Made by a program: the position numbers and the translations under genes
Origin: Lolium rigidum
Lineage: Eukaryota; Streptophyta; Magnoliopsida; Poales; Poaceae
Reading direction: 5' to 3'
Assembly (NCBI RefSeq): GCF_022539505.1
Contig: NC_061508.1
Span: 98,435,276 to 98,499,275, forward strand
DNA: 64,000 bases
Shown here: one piece after another, positions 1-11,024 of the stretch
Numbering within the stretch: position 1 is the first letter of the stretch
Layout of the letters: each line of letters opens with the position of its first letter
Notes under the pieces: model-generated
Databases searched by the model: none
What the model was told of the DNA's origin: nothing
The model's input: the letters and a program-made list of their open reading frames with translations, nothing else

Positions 1-386
1 ACGAAGATCATCATCAACGGGATCATCTGGCGCTTGTTCTTCACCTCCTTCTTCTTCATTGTCGTCCATTGCGGTATCATCGCATTCGAGAGAACATAGA
101 TCGGTACTGGTCATCGTTATCTTCTTCTTCATCGCCGTCTTCCATCATAACCCCTTCTTCTCCGTGCTTGGTCCAAACATTATAGCTGGACATGAATCCA
201 AACCGAAGCGGTGGCTCTTAATGTCTCTTGAGCAAGAGTAATCCTTCTCATTCTTACATTTCAGACATGGACAGCACATAAAACCTTGCTTCGACTTGTT
301 GGCCTCGGCCACAAGCGGGGAAAGAATTCACGCCCTCTCCGAAAGCGGGAGCACATCGGTTACTCGTACATCCATGGATGACTCAT
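1..386 (-). pseudogene. CACTA transposase N-terminus (transposase-associated domain), broken
   Basis: Read on the minus strand from an ATG at 386, the fragment resembles the N-terminal transposase-associated domain that precedes tnp2 in CACTA transposases. The opening WMY, a cysteine-containing block (CCPCLKCKNEKDY, around 245-285) and an acidic tail after a VWTKHGE-like block (around 150-180) can be picked out, but in different frames. A stop follows eight codons after the ATG, and a short indel near 205-215 changes frame again. The same domain appears at 30561-30825 in another CACTA element. The rest of the gene lies left of the window. Non-functional as read. Confidence 0.65.
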
Positions 387-661
387 CCGCATCGTAAGTA
401 CAATTATGTATCGGATGCAATCACCTTGCTAAAATTAGTATTGTACGGACTATGTATATATATACGAGAAAATAGTTGCTAACCGTTTACGATCACAAAG
501 AGGAGAAATCTTATCAAATAAAATCAAGTGGCATCCCTCACAAGCATTCCATCAAACACCTCTTGTGCACATGTAGAAAAAATGAGCTAGCATACACCTC
601 CACCTTTCACCACCAAGGAAAAAAATGTAGGGAGGTTGGAGGGGGCCGGCTGCGCGTCTAT

Positions 662-1122
662 ATATAGGCATGGACCTTTTGTCGCGGGCCGTATTGCGAC
701 CCGCGACAAAAGGGGTGCCGGTAGGAAGCGCTAGCCCTCGGACCGCACTTGTCGCGGGTCGTGATGCGGCCCGCGACAAAGGGCGCGACAAAAGGCCCTA
801 CCCGCTCCACATGGTTTCGGGCGACGTGGCCGNNNNNNNNNNNNNNNNNNNNNNNNNNNNNNNNNNNNNNNNNNNNNNNNNNNNNNNNNNNNNNNNNNNN
901 NNNNNNNNNNNNNNNNNNNNNNNNNNNNNNNNGTGCCGGTAGGAAGCGCTAGCCCTCAGACCCCTTTTGTCGCGGGTCGTGATACGGCCCGCGACAAAAG
1001 GGCGCGACAAAAGGCCCTACCCGCTCCACATGGTTTCGGGGCGACGTGGCCAGACCATTTGTCGCGGGTACAGGCGCGCCCGCGACAAAAGGCTCCCACG
1101 GAAGCCCTATTTTCCACTAGTG
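662..1122. repeat. CACTA subterminal inverted-repeat array
   Basis: Alternating TTTTGTCGCGGG and CCCGCGACAAAA blocks form several small hairpins. In CACTA elements such blocks are binding sites for the TNPA-like protein. A unit of roughly 118 bases (from GTGCCGGTAGGAAGC to CGACGTGGCC) occurs once just left of the N gap (about 714-832) and again just right of it (933-1050), with only a few differences. A different CACTA copy at 55920-56060 carries the same motif type with some blocks reading TTTTATCGCGGG. Confidence 0.85.
833..932. other. Assembly gap of exactly 100 N
   Basis: One hundred consecutive N. This is a conventional unknown-size scaffold gap. It falls between two near-identical copies of a subterminal repeat unit, the kind of place where assemblies break or duplicate contig ends. 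Confidence 0.99.
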
Positions 1123-1125
1123 TAT

Positions 1126-1409
1126 TTCAGATTCGCAAAGCCAGATGTATTTAATTCACCAAAAAATAGACACCCCTAATTAACTAAGGAGATTACTCCT
1201 CGGTAGTTGATTGGCAGAGGAAACAAACCGTTCCCTAGAATATGGATTGTATCATTGGTTTGACCAAACCTTGGGAGTATATATTTTTTGGAGGTAGCAG
1301 ATTATATTATTGGTGTTCACTAGATTTGTCCCTAGCATTCCAACCTTGAATGGAGGGAGTACACGACTAGCTAGGTGGATCCAGGAGATCACGCTGTCAC
1401 CCATGTTAG
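1126..1409 (-). mobile_element. 3' part of LINE, separated from its body by a hAT insertion
   Basis: This stretch directly abuts the left duplication of the hAT element at 1418-10571. Joined across the hAT, the minus-strand reading continues from the LINE zinc-finger end at 10580-10740 into TTTTTTCCTAACATGGGTG (around 1400-1417), which resembles the usual C-terminal tail after a LINE zf-RVT domain. The rest is probably 3' untranslated sequence. No poly-A tract is visible next to the CACTA terminus, so the LINE end is not resolved. A GGAGGGAGTA at 1352-1361 looks like a Stowaway end but lacks a convincing partner. Confidence 0.5.
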
Positions 1410-2920
1410 GAAAAAATCAGGCCCGGCCCTGAAACAGGGCGAGCGGGGCGGCAGCCCTGGGCCCCGGCAACTAAGGGGCCTAGCTAGTACTTCTCAACTC
1501 CCTTGGTCCTGGCCCAAAGCTCGCCAGAGAAACGTACAGATCCATTTCGGCATCCCGCAGCCACGCACATACAAGATACAACGACCAACCCTAGCAGCGC
1601 GCGGCCGCCGAGCATCGGCGCGAGAGCGGTGGTAGCCGGATGGAGCTCGACGGCCGCTGTAGAGAGGCCGCCACGACCCGTGTAGCTACGCATCTCAGCT
1701 TAGTGCATCAGCCGGACTCTCAGACGTCGAGAGGACGCACAACGAACCAACAATCATAAAAGGTAATCGATGATTTTACTGACTGTACGTATGTGCTTAA
1801 CCATTGCAATAAGTAGTCACATACATTCCGGTTCTAATTCATCGAGTAACGAGGCAATTGTAGTTTTAAAGCATTTCCTTGTACGTAGATTTACAAATGA
1901 ACAAATTCTGAAGAGTGAAAAAACTTTGCACAACAACTTTGCATGAAGTTTGAGTACCCAAATTCATGTGGTTGAACCTGCCGCAATTCTTTTTTTTATT
2001 TTTGAAACGAGGCAAAAGCTTTGCCTTTCATTGATATAGGAGAAAAGAGTTGATCCGTTTATGAGGAAAACTGGCCGAAAAACCGTTACAACACGACACC
2101 ACACGCCAGCCCCGAGGCTGCGCTCCACACGGGTCGACGACCAACCAGGTCGACACCACACCTCAACGCAACAGGCGAAGGCGAACAGACCGAAGCCACT
2201 GCTCCAACAAACACACCGACCCCGAGGCCGCGTCCCACCTGGCCGAAGACGAACTCGCCTCCACCGAACCGCCGAAACACTCCACAAACCCCTCTGACCA
2301 GTGGACGTCCAAAGGGAGGCCCCAAGAGGCAAAGCGACACAAGAGCGCCGCCCTCGCCCGATCCCGTGAGGGATCTAGGGTTTCCCCCGGAGAGCCCGGG
2401 CGGAGATCAAGAGACACCCGCTTCGACGACGCCTTCAAGAAGGAAGCGGCGCCCACGGGCGACACCGTCGTCGGTCCTGGCCAGCCGCCAAGACAAAGCT
2501 TTCGCCCAACGAAGAGTCCCAAGAAACTCGCGCCAATTGACAAGGGATTAACTTGTCAATGCCTACGGATTGTAGACTAGGGTTTCGTTGGATGTAGAGG
2601 GCAAGTAGATCTCGAAGGTTTCAGCCGAAAAGTACTCGACAATGTAAAAACTAGGATTTGAGAGACAATGATTCGATCCTTTCTTTGTCCCTCGACTCCC
2701 CCTTATATAGGAGGCGGAGCCGAGGGATTCGTGATACACAAGTTTACAGAGTCCGGGAGGGTTTCTAACTCATCCCGCAAAGTTACAAACGATGACTCCT
2801 ATTACAATTCTAGCTTTCCTTAATAGTATCTTGGGCTTCCAAATCTTCTTACTCTTCGGGTCGTGGGCCTTCAATAAACCCCGGGTACCATCTTCGGCAG
2901 GCCCATTGGGTGTGCCTATG

Positions 2921-4099
2921 TGTTATCACCAGAATTTGACCAAGTCAGAGGTGGGCCGCGATCAAGATGGTCTGAAGATATATAAATATACAAGGAGGAT
3001 TACGTGAATCGGCCTTTTTACCAAGATGGGCTTAATTGCCCGTGTATCTGTAACATATTAGATCGCCTTTTAGTTTAGAGATAGAAACGTACTCGTGCAC
3101 GGTTTGGTGCACGCCCACATTAGAAAGTCCCCTGGACTATAAATATGTATCTAGGGTTTATGGAATAAACAACAACTCACGTTCAACCCCAAAAACAAAC
3201 CAATCTCGGCGCATCGCCAACTCCTTCGTCTCGAGGGTTTCTATCAGGTAAGCGACATGCTGCCTAGATCGCATCTTGCGATCTAGGCAGCACAAGCCAC
3301 GTTGTTCATGCGTTGCTCGTCTTGAAGCGCTTTTGATGGCGAGCAACGTAGTTATCATTAGATGTGTTAGGGTTAGCATTGTTCTTCGTTTAAGCATGCT
3401 TACGTAGTGCAACCCTTGCATAGCTAGCCGCCCTCACGCCTATCTCAGGTGTGGGGGCGGCACCCCGCTTGATCATTAGTTAGTAGATCTGATCCGTTAC
3501 GATTGCTCCTTGTTCTACAAGGATTAGTTTAATATCTGCAATAGTTAGGCCTTACAAAGGGGGGAGGATCCAGTGGCACGTAGGGTGGCGTTCGCAAGTC
3601 CTAAACGGGATGTTCCGAGGATCAACTTCATGTTGGTTTTTAGGCCTTGTTTAGGATCGGCTTACGAGCACCGTGCGTGGCCGCGAGGCCCAACCTGGAG
3701 TAGGATGATCCGATTATGCGGTGAAAACCCTAAATCGTCGTAGATCTCATTAGCTTCATCTTGATCAAGCAGGACCACCAAGTATTCGTGCACCCCGTAC
3801 GAATCATGGGTGGATCGGCTCTTTGAGCCGATTCACGAGGATAACTCGAAGCCGATCGAGGCTCGTATTTAATGTTTACATGTATGCCACTGCGGGAAAC
3901 TAAGCGAGGCATCCCCATCACCTTCACGACCAGGTATAGGTCAGGTGGCACGCCCTTGCACTTCGCATCGCCGCGTGTGACCAGAAGAGCATTGCGGGCC
4001 GTCGCTCGGAGGGGTCTCAGCCAGCCGCAGCTCTAGGCTCTTCCCGGCTCTACGGTGTTGACAAGGCCGATGCCCGCCGGTGGGTTTTGGCAGTCAACA
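2921..4099 (+). repeat. Left (5') LTR of the 2921-9373 element
   Basis: Matches 8197-9373 nearly base for base. It contains a palindrome around 3263-3292 (GCTGCCTAGATCGCA facing TGCGATCTAGGCAGC), which would form a strong hairpin in RNA, and an ACTATAAATATGT TATA-like box near 3136. Confidence 0.92.
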
Positions 4100-4485
4100 C
4101 ATTCTGGCACGCCCGGTGGGACTTACGATACCTTCATGAGAGGGCTTTGACCCAGCGAGCCGGCTAAGATTATGTTCACCACACGGTTTGCTTGGGTCCA
4201 ACGGCGATCTAACGAACAGCGACCACGTCGGCTACACGAATCCCAACGGAGCTGACGTGCGAGTACAGCGCCTTGGCGTAACGCAAAGCCGATATCTGTA
4301 GTTACCAGACAGATTCGGCTCGAGGGAGGCATATGGTCACCACACCAGACAGATGGTAAATGATAGCCGGTGGAAAATCGGCCAGTAAAAAAAAAAACAA
4401 AAAGGAGAGAAGCAAAACGTTGCAAACGTAGCGATTAACACATCAAGGCCCTACTGAGAAGCAAAATCATCTGTCTATGAAGGCC

Positions 4486-7455
4486 CTACTGAAGAAACAC
4501 ACCGAGGGCGATGATGGCATCAACACGGATGCGTTCCGCCTCAGCGATCTCAGCCTCGTCATCTGCGTCTTTGCCCGTCACCAGCTGATTGCTCAGGGAA
4601 CGGATTTCAGCCAGATCGGTCTTCAGATCGGCTGTGAGACCTTTTGCTTCTTCTTCAGAGCGGGCAACAAGGGCCTCCTTGTCTTGGATGAGCCGTTTGA
4701 TCACCCTTACCCTCTCTTCAAGGTCCTCCAGCTCCTTGTGCAAGGTCTCGAGTTCGGTGCGGGTGGCAGAAGTATCCGTCTTGGCGTCCAGAGCAGCCTT
4801 CTTCTCATTGAGCCGTCGGAACTTCTCGGCAATGTCGGCTCTCAGCGGAAGTTGGGAGTGGCGAAGAGTAATCCTTTGGCGAGCTGATTGCACCCGTGAC
4901 TTAAAACCCGACAGGGTGACGGCGGGCCAAAGCTTCACTTGCAGGGTCATAGGGAGATGAGGATGGATATCCTCGAGGATGCCTTTGACTTCTTCGGAAT
5001 TCTCAATCAGAGCCTCAATAGAGGTAGAGAGCAAGTCCTTGAGGCGCTGGAGCTGGCCACGGACCGTGCTGATATCCGGCTCCCCACTTGCCTTGGAAGG
5101 AATGGGATCGATGGATGATGGGTCGAACGTAAGCAAGCTCGAGAGATCACAACCCTGATAAGGCAAACACAGTGAGTTTAGCAGGTAACGAGGAACTGAT
5201 GGAGCCAAAGAGGAGAGACATACCTCTCCCAAGGGAGAAGGAGCAGCCGACGCGATAACGATCGGCTTTTACGGGGACTCGGTTGGATCAACCACTCGTG
5301 CAGCCGCTGGCGTCGGGGCAGCTAGATCCCGGGGTAGCGGACGGCCTCGGTACCTCCTCAACATCCCCGCTAGAAGTTTCGGCGGCCTACAAGAGGAAGT
5401 GATTAGCCGATCCAAATGATAACGGGACAGCATGAAAGCGTGACCACGAAGATAATTACATTTGAGACCTCCTGGCTTGATGAAGAGGTTGGTGGGTTCT
5501 TACGAGCCCTTTTGACACAGCGGTGCTTCGTACGTAACCCTGATCTGGTCGGGGCACGAGGAGCGAGGGTTCCGGTGATCGACCTTTTCTTGGAAGCCGG
5601 CGGCGGCGAGCCGTCGACTCGGGTAGTGGACCTCTCGGAATCATCCGAGCTCGATTCTCCACTGGCTGGTTTCTTCGGCTCCGGTCGGAGGATCCTTCGG
5701 TGGAGGCACAGTAGGAAAGGATACAAGCGCGTCATGAACAAATTCTTTGAAAAAAGCGGACGAGCGCTCGCGGGTGCTGAACCAACTTACACGCAAGCTT
5801 TCTGGGCCGGAGCTTTACGCTTCAGGGTTTTCCCGGCCGCTACCTTCCTCACCGCCGTCCTCGCCTGAGTCGAGGCTCGGGGGGCAACGGGCCCCGAAGA
5901 TGCTTTACTCTTAGAAGCCGATTTCGGTGAAATCGGCTGACTCTGCATTATAACTTTCTTCAGGGGAGGCGAGCTGCGGCGAGAAGAGAACCACCGGTGC
6001 CGGAGGAAGAAAGACGAAAGGGGAGCCGTCGGCTTGTGTAGGAGCTGGGCCATCTTGTTGCTGCCGGGAGAAAAGAGTCGGTTCACGGACAATCACCATA
6101 AGGCGAGTTACAAGAAATACTTAAGTGACGGTACCTGGTCGGCGGGGGATCATATTCGGCGTCAAGCTCCTTCGAGCTGCGGTCCTAGTGCCCTCTCGAA
6201 GACGTGGGTCTTCCACATAGACCACCAAGTTTCAAAACCGTCGGTGGTGAAGGAGAAACGGAGGTCGTGGGGAATTGGTATGGCCAAAGCATCAAAGAAG
6301 GTATAGCACCTTTGGGCGGTGAGGATGTCGGGCGGTTCGGCTCTACTTGCTGTCGGGTGGTGTAGGAAGAAGTGTGGAGGCACTGTTCGAGACCAAGCTG
6401 TCGAGCCGCTACTGCTGGTTGATAACACTCATAACCGGGCTTGATGATCCGGTTCGAGGTGCTCATGCCAACGGGGAGAAAGCAAGGACGAATCATGAGG
6501 GAGTACAAGTGCTGTGTGTCGGCGTCATCGGCAAAGTCGTCCAATCGGAAAGAGACGGGGTTTTCAAAATTTGCCGATTCGGTATAAGGGTGGAACGAGG
6601 GGTTGTCTAAACCACTGGAAGAAAATCTTAAACCACCCTGCTTGCTTCCTTGGGGATCAATGCGCTACCCGGGAGACCATACGGGGCTTGGCCGTAGGCT
6701 GGTGCATCGAATTTCCTTGCCATTTTCATCCGGAAAGGTGCGGTTGGTCAGCGATGGGAAGTCCGGGATTTGGCTTTGGAAGTATAGTTGGGCCCACAAT
6801 TGAATGAACCACCGGGGGCCGCCGGTTTTAAGCTGTCTTGCGAGTGAACAGGTTTGACGGACATCGGTTGAAGGGATCGATAAATCTCTCCAAGGAATAG
6901 CTTGCCTAGACCAAGTTGGGTGCCTTTAGCGAGTTCATAGGCCGGGGAGAGGTAATTCTTGGTAGGAGCAAGTGACGGACCACGGAATATGAAGTGCTCC
7001 AACCGAGAAATTCAAGAAGGTCTGTGTGCTCCCTCTCTGTCACGGGGCCTTTGGTTTTCATATAACGATTGAGATAGGCACCCCAGCTGGTACACTCTTT
7101 TTTAGAGGAGAGAGTGAAAGGGACCTTTGGCAGCTTGAATGCAGAAGGGCTGGGAGATGCAATGTCTAGCCCTGTGATCATGGCCACATCCAGCAGGGTC
7201 GGAGTCATAGGACCATGACCAAACATGAAACGAGTTCGGTGCGTCGGACCGGAAGTAGCCGATGGTTTTCAAGATGTTCTCATTCTTCTCAAGAGGAGAC
7301 AGCGATAATGACGGGGCATCGGCTATTCCTGTGGTTTCCCAAGTGGCATAGTGGGATTTTGATACCCTCATTGTACCATGCCACCCAACCTTCGGGGGAT
7401 TGGGCCAGGCTCGCGGGCGGTCGGCCCAGGAAGTCGGATCTAGGTTTTGGCTCAC
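4486..7455 (-). pseudogene. Plant mobile domain (PMD) gene remnant, antisense inside an LTR retrotransposon
   Basis: Read on the minus strand, blocks typical of the plant mobile domain follow in order: an N-terminal lead-in (7102-7455), the hallmark GPMTPTLLDVAMITGLDI (within 6906-7226), SLAPTKNYLSPAYELAKG (within 6748-7002), and a conserved C-terminal part (6162-6544, with DADTQHLYSLMIRPC). A basic, serine-rich linker follows (about 5403-5900). A 248-residue open frame at 4486-5232 then has a long coiled-coil half, rich in E, K and L with heptad spacing. PMD proteins are cellular silencing or meristem factors, or TE passengers. Frame changes near 7230, 6990, 6600 and 6430 mean either several introns or decay; no ATG-to-stop frame spans the domain. 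The gene runs opposite to its host element's transcription. Confidence 0.72.
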
Positions 7456-8196
7456 AAAGGGGATTACTGTTAGCTTCGCATGAGATTAACGGGGCAGGGC
7501 TCTCGGAAGAACGAGGACCGAGGCACATCGAATTTGCGAGAGAAGGATGTGGCGAGAAGAATGTACGAAACCTAAATTAGTGGCGGAGCGAGGCATTAAT
7601 TCGGGTGTTTGCATTAATCCCGTGTCAAAGTCAAACGGCGAGAGGAGGTTGAGGATTACCTTCGGTCCGGAAACCGTGGTATCGGTGTTAGGCTGATTCC
7701 GCCATGAGATGCGTTGAAGAAATTGGAAGCCGCGCGGTCGAGATCTGTGTAGGGGGTGGTGGATTGGAGCTGCTCGGGCGACGATTTGGGGATGCGACTC
7801 TGTCTTTGCGGATGGAGGTCGCGGGTTACCGTTTGGAAGGATGGCTAGCTCAACGTTACCCGGTGTGTTTATGAGAGAGACCGATGCGGCGCCATCGGTT
7901 CCTTTTTAAAAGATCGTGTGACTTTGACTATCGGCAAAACGGCTGGTCTGGAAACGCTTCTTCGGTAATAAAAGAGGGTTTTTAATAAAGAACCGATTGC
8001 TCAAGGAGAGCCGATTGTTTGTATACCACGATGCCATGTTACTAATCCTCGCTGCCCTCATTATCGGCATCATGGCTCCTCACTTGCAAAATATGAAGAG
8101 ACAAGAGATACTTGCAACGGTGATGCCACGACATGACCCGACGAGAGAAGAGCATGATGATTTTGGAAATGATATTTCCAAAACCAGGGGGGCATG

Positions 8197-9373
8197 TGTT
8201 ATCACCAGAATTTGACCAAGTCAGAGGTGGGCCGCGATCAAGATGGTCTGAAGATATATAAATATACAAGGAGGATTACGTGAATCGGCCTTTTTACCAA
8301 GATGGGCTTAATTGCCCGTGTATACGTAACATATTAGATCGCATTTTAGTTTAGAGATAGAAACGTACTCGTGCACGGTTTGGTGCACGCCCACATTAGA
8401 AAGTCCCCTAGACTATAAATATGTATTTAGGGTTTATGGAATAAACAACAACTCACGTTCAACCCCAAAAACAAACCAATCTCGGCGCATCGCCAACTCC
8501 TTCGTCTCGAGGGTTTCTATCAGGTAAGCGACATGCTGCCTAGATCGCATCTTGCGATCTAGGCAGCACAAGCCCACGTTGTTCATGCGTTGCTCGTGCT
8601 GAAGCGCTTTTGATGGCGAGCAACGTAGTTATCATTAGATGTGTTAGGGTTAGCATTGTTCTTCGTTTAAGCATGCTTACGTAGTGCAACCCTTGCATAG
8701 CTAGCCGCCCTCACGCCTATCTCGGGTGTGGGGGCGGCACCCGCTTGATCATTATTTAGTAGATCTGATCCGTTACGATTGCTCCTTGTTCTACAAGGAT
8801 TAGTTTAATATCTGCAATAGTTAGGCCTTACAAAGGGGGAGGATCCGGTGGCACGTAGGGTGGCGTTCGCAAGTCCTAAACGGGATGTTCCGAGGATCAA
8901 CTTCATGTTGGTTTTTAGGCCTTGTTTAGGATCGGCTTACGAGCACCGTGCGTGGCCGCGAGGCCCAACCTGGAGTAGGATGATCCGATTATGCGGTGAA
9001 AACCCTAAATCGTCGTAGATCTCATTAGCTTCATCTTGATCAAGCGGGACCACCAAGTATTCGTGCACCCCGTACGAATCATGGGTGGATCGGCTCTTTG
9101 AGCCGATTCACGGAGATAACTGAGAGCCGATCGAGGCTCGTATTTAATGTTTACATGTATGCCCTGCAGGAAACTAGGCGAGGCATCCCCATCACCTTCC
9201 TGACCGGGTATAGGTCAGGTGGCACGCCCTTGCACTTCGCATCGCCGCGTGTGACCAGAAGAGCATTGCGGGCCGTCGCTCGGAGGGGTCTCAGCCAGCC
9301 GCAGCTCTAGGCTCTTCCCGGCTCTACGGTGTTGACAAGGCCGCTGCCCGCCGGTGGGTTTTGGCAGTCAACA
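8197..9373 (+). repeat. Right (3') LTR of the 2921-9373 element
   Basis: Partner of 2921-4099. The same hairpin-forming palindrome is at about 8540-8570. It is followed directly by the CTATG duplication at 9374-9378. Confidence 0.92.
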
Positions 9374-10599
9374 CTATGTCACCCGCCCAAAGAGGACCGG
9401 CACAGACCACCACCTTCATCCGCCGGATCGCGATCCCCGGAGCAACGCGCCTGTAGCCAACGGAGCATCGCCGAAGAACACCGTGGGCACCGCCGGAACG
9501 CCACATAGAGGGGACGCCGACCAACAGCAACACGGGGCCCGAAGACGAACGCCGAAGCCCGCAGACAAGAACTCCCAGATCCGACCGCCACGCCGCCCAC
9601 GCGGCCACCGCAGCCACCTCACCGCCGAGGATTCTGAGGCCGCCATCCCGTGGTGCCCCTCACCCAGCTCCTCCTCCCACGGACATGCCGCGCCCGCCCA
9701 GGCCTCCACACGCCGGCGACGGCACTCCACCACCGCGCCGCACGGCCCCAGCATGCAACCACGCCACCATCGCAGACCTCTCGCAGCAAACCTGTGGCCA
9801 ACCCGAAGCCGCCGCCGCGCAGCCCTCCCGGCCCAGAGCCATGGCCAGCACCGCGTCGCCACAGCGCCCCTAGCGGCCGCGGCCCGCACGGCCCTAGCAG
9901 GCCCAGATCGGGGCCCACCAAAAGCGCTGGCCGCCGCGCCGCCGACCACGGCCTGCGCCGCCGTCTCCTCCAGGCGCACGCCACCTCGAACATCCAGACG
10001 CCGACCTCGCCGCCGAGCTCAGCCCGACCAGCTTCCGCAGCAAAACCGCCGCCAGCGGCCCGCATCGATCGCGCCCGTCCGCTGCCGCCGGCCGAAGAAC
10101 TTCCCGTGCGCCGGGAGAAGAAAGGTGCCCCGCCGCCACCTTCCCTGGGGCACGCACGGCTTTGCCGATGGCCCCTCCGGCGGCGGCGAAGCGGGGGAGG
10201 GTGGTGGGAGGCCGCAAGGGGCGGCGGCGGCTAGGGTTCCCCCGTGTCGCCAGGGGAGGGCGACCCAGAACCTGCCGCAATTCATGTTATTCTGATCATT
10301 GACAATTGAGTTTAGGGCCACTGCATGTGCACTTGTGCACCAAACTCACTGAACTACTAAATTCTGGTCTTATAGATGGTGATACATTTAGAAGTTCGAC
10401 TTACGTCAGAATTACTAATTTTGAAGGGAGTGTTGATTTAAATATTGGCTTTCTAGTGCGATTTATGTGAACATTTCATATATGAAAATATTAATTATTC
10501 TTTTAGTGTTATCTCAAGGGCCCTCGATTCTAGTTTCGCCCCAGGCCCTAAAAATCTCAGGACCGGCCCTGGAAAAAATATCCCTCGCTGTATCATTCA

Positions 10600-11024
10600 A
10601 TCTTGAAGACACCTCGGTAAAGAGGTCCCGATGATCCATGAAGAGGCACCCATGAGCGAAGCGTAGCTGTGCACCGGTATATGACCTGCATAAGAGAGGA
10701 AGAGGTATTATTGAAAATTTTGTCATTTCTACATAGTCAGAGCGACCAAATAACGGCAAGCGCTCTCATCCTAATAAAACACTTAAACTTAACAGCCACA
10801 CCATTGAGCCAATTGCCAAATATATTAGCAACACTATGCGGTGGGTATAAGGTAGACCCTATTTGGATAGCTGACCATATAGACCTAGCAAACTTACACT
10901 GGAAGAACAAGTATTTAATAGTCTGGTCTTGGTGACAGAATACACACTTTTCTATTTCCATGCCAGTTGCGTTTGGCAATATTATCTTTAGTGAGGATGA
11001 CCCCATGACGAAGATACCATGCAA
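10600..11024 (-). pseudogene. LINE zinc-binding C-terminal region (zf-RVT), broken
   Basis: The 95-residue frame at 10737-11024 contains CVFCHQDQTIKYLFFQC and a W-rich tail, matching the zinc-binding region found after reverse transcriptase in plant LINEs. A frame slip near 10740 is followed by the continuing C-terminal tail to the hAT insertion point. It belongs to the same element as the reverse transcriptase fragment at 12100-13265. Confidence 0.75.

Larger units (their letters stand above)
1..1122 (-). mobile_element. CACTA (En/Spm) DNA transposon, partial; right terminus at 1122
   Basis: The last bases, ending TTTCCACTAGTG at 1122, are the inverse of a CACTAGTGGAAAA terminus, and the preceding 460 bases are packed with short inverted subterminal repeats around TTTTGTCGCGGG/CCCGCGACAAAA. 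This is the usual build of grass CACTA elements. The element runs off the left edge of the window. A transposase first exon on the minus strand (1-386) reads away from this end, so 1122 is the element's 5' end. A 100-N gap interrupts the subterminal array. The bases after the terminus (TAT, 1123-1125) would be the 3-bp duplication but cannot be confirmed without the other end. Confidence 0.85.
2921..9373 (+). mobile_element. Intact LTR retrotransposon without gag-pol, carrying an antisense PMD gene
   Basis: Two near-identical LTRs (2921-4099, 1179 bp; 8197-9373, 1177 bp) start TGTTATCACC and end CAGTCAACA. Perfect 5-bp duplications CTATG lie at 2916-2920 and 9374-9378. A primer-binding site TGGCACGCCCGGTGGGAC starts at 4105, six bases after the left LTR, and a purine tract AGGGGGG (8186-8192) precedes the right LTR, so transcription would run on the plus strand. 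I find no gag, protease, integrase or reverse transcriptase in the 4.1 kb interior. Instead the minus strand holds a PMD-type gene remnant. The few scattered LTR differences point to a fairly recent insertion, the youngest layer of this nest. Confidence 0.9.
2538..9381 (-). mobile_element. LTR of a minus-strand LTR element, split by a later insertion
   Basis: The parts are 2538-2920 and 9374-9381. Read on the minus strand the LTR starts TGACATAGGC and ends CCCTTGTCA, has a TATATAAGGGGGAG-like promoter box near 2700, and is followed after two bases by TGGCGC (2531-2536), a primer-binding-site-like start. This suggests a 5' LTR with a scrap of leader to its left rather than a solo LTR; the 5-bp flanks also differ (CCAAT left, CCCGC right). 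No gag or pol remains. The left limit of internal sequence, between about 2480 and 2537, is unresolved. Confidence 0.6.
1990..10267 (-). mobile_element. Coding-free non-LTR retroelement (copy 1), interrupted
   Basis: A 16-bp direct repeat GAACCTGCCGCAATTC flanks it at 1974-1989 and 10268-10283. Immediately inside the left flank is a T-rich run, that is, a poly-A tail on the minus strand; the right end is extremely GC-rich and includes CTAGGGTTCCCCC. A long duplication plus a one-sided tail indicates target-primed reverse transcription. Own sequence is about 1990-2537 plus 9382-10267 (about 1.4 kb). It has no reverse transcriptase; the long GC-rich open frames here (such as 9354-10295) look like composition artefacts. 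It resembles the copies at 15447-16731 and 26570-27815 in layout and in stretches such as the GACGCCTTCA block. Confidence 0.75.
1418..10571. mobile_element. Non-autonomous hAT element with perfect 8-bp TSD, heavily nested
   Basis: The left end reads CAGGCCCGGCCCTGA and the right end TCAGGACCGGCCCTG, an imperfect inverted pair of the CAGGGCCGGCCC type seen in plant hAT elements. Identical 8-bp flanks GAAAAAAT lie at 1410-1417 and 10572-10579, the duplication length expected for hAT. Without the nested insert (1990-10283) it is only about 860 bases and has no transposase, so it must have been moved in trans. Its own arms are 1418-1989 and 10284-10571; I recognise no gene in either. The host sequence is a LINE. 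Confidence 0.88.

Noticed and set aside
1193..1361. Stowaway MITE (TACTCCTCGGT ... GGAGGGAGTA)
   Set aside because: The two ends pair poorly and the interior shows no inverted symmetry; only the right end looks Stowaway-like.
2538..9381. Solo LTR with 5-bp duplication
   Set aside because: The flanks CCAAT and CCCGC do not match, and a primer-site-like TGGCGC directly follows, favouring a truncated element.
9354..10295. 313-residue plus-strand open frame and several overlapping long frames on both strands
   Set aside because: They lie in the GC-rich end of a non-LTR element bounded by a 16-bp duplication; all six frames are open because of base composition, and the protein is low-complexity Pro/Arg/Ala without a domain.
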